DNA of 36,236 nt from a virus. Below, one piece after another: positions 34,179-36,236 of the stretch. The position numbers were made by a program, and so were the translations under genes. Within the stretch, counting starts at the first letter, position 1, and each line of letters begins with the position of its first letter. The stretch covers positions 1-36,236 of IMG/VR virus record IMGVR_UViG_3300034198_001469. One strand, written 5' to 3'. Below the pieces are notes generated by a model. That model did not search any database. It was not told the origin of the DNA and saw nothing but the letters and a program-made list of their open reading frames with translations.

Positions 34179-35588
34179 TTACTGTCCTTGATTAGGAGGT
34201 GGAATATTTTTAAAAGTATCTATACTAGTAGTATACTTTTTATAGTATGTTGGTTGTGTCACAGTCGGTGCTGCCACTGATTTAGTGTTAGCAGGAGTGA
34301 ACTGGCTGGGATTTAAATTTTCATGTCCTGCCCACGGCTCGGCGGTTGGAATCCTTGCCGCCTTGGTTGCTTTGGCAGCAACTGGACCATTCATGTCAAT
34401 TTTTCCTGCTGTTTCGTAATGATGCGCACTGTTAATATTAGTGTTTCCTGTTGCTGTTAAGTTAGCATTTCCTGCGGCATTTAAATTAATGTTTCCCTTG
34501 GCTGTAAAATTAATATCTCTATCAGCAGTAAAGTTAATATCATTTCCAGTATGCACACTTATACTGTCTGCACAGAAAATATCGATCTTTCCATTACTAG
34601 TTAATTCAACCCAGGCGGTACCTCGAGCATTTGCTATGTAAATTAAATCTTCACTGTTATGTAAAAGTATCTGGTGGCCAGTACGTGTTCTAATTCGGAC
34701 AAGTTCATTGTGTGGAATATTAACATTCCCACCTGTTTCATCTTGTTCAACAGCGGCATAGTCAGGGGGGCCTGAACTGGCTGGCGTTTTTCTTAAATAA
34801 GTCGAATCACCGTCATCCATAACAAATGTTGTGCCGCCCAACCGGCTGACAAATGCATTAGGCACACGGCTTTCAGCTTTGCCGATCGCTCCTCTAGGAG
34901 CATTAGTATTTTTATCAACTGGGCCAGGAGTGGAGATTCCAAACACCATGCTTGGTACTTCTCTTCTTGCACTGCTAGTAGTGATGCCTCGTATATCGTC
35001 GAGTATTAGTCCTTGAGATTGTAATACTGCGGTCAATGGATGTTTAGGTTTAGTGATACTCGATGCCGGGGCGCCGGTATTATTAATATTTTTGTTGTAT
35101 TCTGCTACCGGAACACGACCGGCCCTGCCGGCTGAATCTTGAAAATCTCCACCGTCTACTGTATATTCCGTTGCGGCAATTCCCGGTAACATGAAGTTTG
35201 CATGTTCATCTTGAACACAACCCATCCAGTAACCACGCTTAGTATCACCTTGTATAAAAAATACAACCACAGTGGTTCCTACATCGGGCGGTATCATCCA
35301 CATGCCATAACTTTTTTGTGTGTTATTATAGTCATTAGGATCTTGGCCTGTAAATTGAACGCCGGTTACGCCATAGAAAGGACTCATATAGTGTACAGTC
35401 GTTAACTGTCCTTCTGTACTACCGTCTTGAGTATTTTGAGAAACAGCACCTACTGGTCTTAACACTTCTACTTGAAGATCTCCCATATAACTAGAGTCTA
35501 GGTGACTAACTACCTTGGCAAGAAATGGGCCTGCATCTGGTTTAGTCTGTGACGTGGAACTATGATAAATGTCGTTATTTTCTGCCAT
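34179..35588 (-). CDS. gp5: Baseplate central spike, gp5/VgrG-like, without lysozyme domain
   Basis: The tail-tip spike that pierces the outer membrane. Residues about 20-130 form the OB-fold (GPFLAKVVSHLDSSYMGDLQ, MWMIPPDVGTTVVVFF, GDTKRGYWMGCVQDE). Residues about 185-330 link to the spike and contain LGGTTFVMDDGDS and RIRTRTGHQILLHNSEDLIY, a second VgrG/gp5-type region, but nothing resembling the T4 gp5 lysozyme. About five octad repeats follow at roughly 345-383 (VHTGNDIN, FTADRDIN, FTAKGNIN, LNAAGNAN, LTATGNTN), as in the beta-helical needle. After the needle comes a P/T/A-rich tail of about 85 residues ending NIPPPNQGQ, instead of an ordinary tip. AAGGA lies 6 nt before the ATG; the start overlaps the upstream stop by one base (TAATG). 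Confidence 0.88.
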   Translation of the reverse strand: MAENNDIYHSSTSQTKPDAGPFLAKVVSHLDSSYMGDLQVEVLRPVGAVSQNTQDGSTEGQLTTVHYMSPFYGVTGVQFTGQDPNDYNNTQKSYGMWMIPPDVGTTVVVFFIQGDTKRGYWMGCVQDEHANFMLPGIAATEYTVDGGDFQDSAGRAGRVPVAEYNKNINNTGAPASSITKPKHPLTAVLQSQGLILDDIRGITTSSARREVPSMVFGISTPGPVDKNTNAPRGAIGKAESRVPNAFVSRLGGTTFVMDDGDSTYLRKTPASSGPPDYAAVEQDETGGNVNIPHNELVRIRTRTGHQILLHNSEDLIYIANARGTAWVELTSNGKIDIFCADSISVHTGNDINFTADRDINFTAKGNINLNAAGNANLTATGNTNINSAHHYETAGKIDMNGPVAAKATKAARIPTAEPWAGHENLNPSQFTPANTKSVAAPTVTQPTYYKKYTTSIDTFKNIPPPNQGQ

Positions 35589-36236
35589 TATACGTCCTTA
35601 TCATCTTTTGGATCTTTCTTATCAACGGGTTTAGCACTTGTGCTGTATAGTTGATCTGATGTTGCGTCTGTTTGTTTAGACTCATACAGCGGTCTTCTTA
35701 GACCCTTTAATTCTTGTGTAAACACTCCGCTACTGAATGTGCTATTCACTAGTATTATTTGATACAGTCCACTAAAATGCACTACAGGAGCACCTGCACT
35801 GGTGCCTCCAAAATTATAAAGTCCAGTGTTTTGATTAATGTCTATAGGGCTTCTAAAATTAACTCTAATATCAACTTCACCGTTTTGCCAATTAACTGTT
35901 CCATCACTGTTAAGATTAAAATATTGCGAGGGCTGACTTGTGTAATTTCCAGCACCACTTTGAACAATAAAATATGGATCTCCAATAATCTTCATTCTTA
36001 GTACTTGTAATTCTAGACCTTCTGTTACTGCATCATGGAACGCCTTGGCTGCGCGAGTTGCTTCAGACTCCTGACCGCCACCGCCTATTAAATCAGTGCC
36101 GGTTAATCTTTTTACAAATTTAACAATGCTTGCCATTGTTCCTGGCTCTGGTGCTTTACTAGATCCAGCCATTCCGTTAACTGGTGCTATATCAGCTCGT
36201 GTGCCACCTTGCTTAGAAGCATCCTTAGCATCGATA
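35588..36236 (-). CDS. Baseplate hub-like structural protein (5' part outside the window)
   Basis: The frame stays open from the right edge (36236), adding about 21 codons before the first in-window ATG at 36172. Those upstream codons read IDAKDASKQGGTRADIAPVN, and no ribosome binding site precedes that ATG, so this is the C-terminal portion of a longer protein. The visible part has RMKIIGDPYFIVQSGAGNY, VNFRSPID, and FSGLYQIILVNSTFSSGVFT followed by QELKGLRR. The last segment resembles a pattern in phage hub proteins (gp27/late-control-D type: Y-x-I-x2-V-x3-F-x2-G-x-F-x-Q-x-L). The end is charged and low in complexity (KPVDKKDPKDDKDV). Its place just before the spike supports a hub role, but homology was not tested. 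Confidence 0.6.
   Translation of the reverse strand, partial: IDAKDASKQGGTRADIAPVNGMAGSSKAPEPGTMASIVKFVKRLTGTDLIGGGGQESEATRAAKAFHDAVTEGLELQVLRMKIIGDPYFIVQSGAGNYTSQPSQYFNLNSDGTVNWQNGEVDIRVNFRSPIDINQNTGLYNFGGTSAGAPVVHFSGLYQIILVNSTFSSGVFTQELKGLRRPLYESKQTDATSDQLYSTSAKPVDKKDPKDDKDV

Noticed and set aside
36170-36172. ATG at 36172 as the real start of the hub-like gene
   Set aside because: The frame continues to the window edge and no ribosome binding site precedes it.
1-36236. tRNA genes, insertion sequences or integration sites
   Set aside because: I saw no cloverleaf, transposase, terminal inverted repeats or att-like duplication, and almost all bases are inside genes.

Overview
This window is most likely part of a T4-like myovirus genome of the marine (cyanophage/pelagiphage-like) type. 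The evidence is an uninterrupted, tightly packed leftward block with recognisable gp5-like spike, gp25 and gp6 baseplate genes in the T4 order, tail-fibre genes with phage-specific modules, and a phage-type thyX. The DNA is AT-rich, nearly all gaps between genes are under 65 bp, and many genes overlap by 1 to 11 bp. The exact host cannot be read from the sequence.

Layout from right to left, which is the direction of transcription for all but one gene. At 35588-36236 is the 3' part of a hub-like protein whose start lies outside the window. Then come a lysozyme-less gp5-like spike (34179-35588), gp25 (33733-34176) and an enlarged gp6 (30219-33683). A single giant gene (15815-30226, 4803 codons) fills 40% of the window. 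It has a conserved marine-phage N-terminus, a cupredoxin-like domain, several chitin-binding-like modules, an FG-GAP-like beta-propeller and a long C-terminal run of small beta modules. Next are a fibre gene with about eleven 30-35-residue repeats (13822-15810), a sedolisin-family (S53) serine-carboxyl peptidase without a prodomain (12594-13820), and a small conserved structural protein (11927-12538). Three fibre/collar genes sharing one N-terminal module follow (9800-11923, 7998-9800, 6461-7954), then a tandem pair of duplicated structural proteins (5558-6436 and 4615-5541).

Left of position 4615 the content changes. A good sigma70-like promoter (TTGACA, 17 bp, TAATAT), with its -10 inside an inverted repeat, precedes six overlapping genes (401-4552). 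These encode an unknown 116-residue protein, two related glycosyltransferase-like proteins with a DSD motif, an unknown 196-residue protein, and two more glycosyltransferase-like proteins with a DAD motif. This block converges on, and overlaps by 41 bp, the 3' end of a flavin-dependent thymidylate synthase gene (thyX, 1-441, plus strand, 5' truncated).

Four of the larger gaps in the structural block carry an nATAAATA motif 17-25 nt before a start codon, matching the T4-type late promoter (TATAAATA). The structural genes are therefore probably late genes in several overlapping units, while the glycosyltransferase block appears to have a host-type promoter. The most unusual items are the phage sedolisin, the giant mosaic baseplate protein and the separately promoted glycosyltransferase block.
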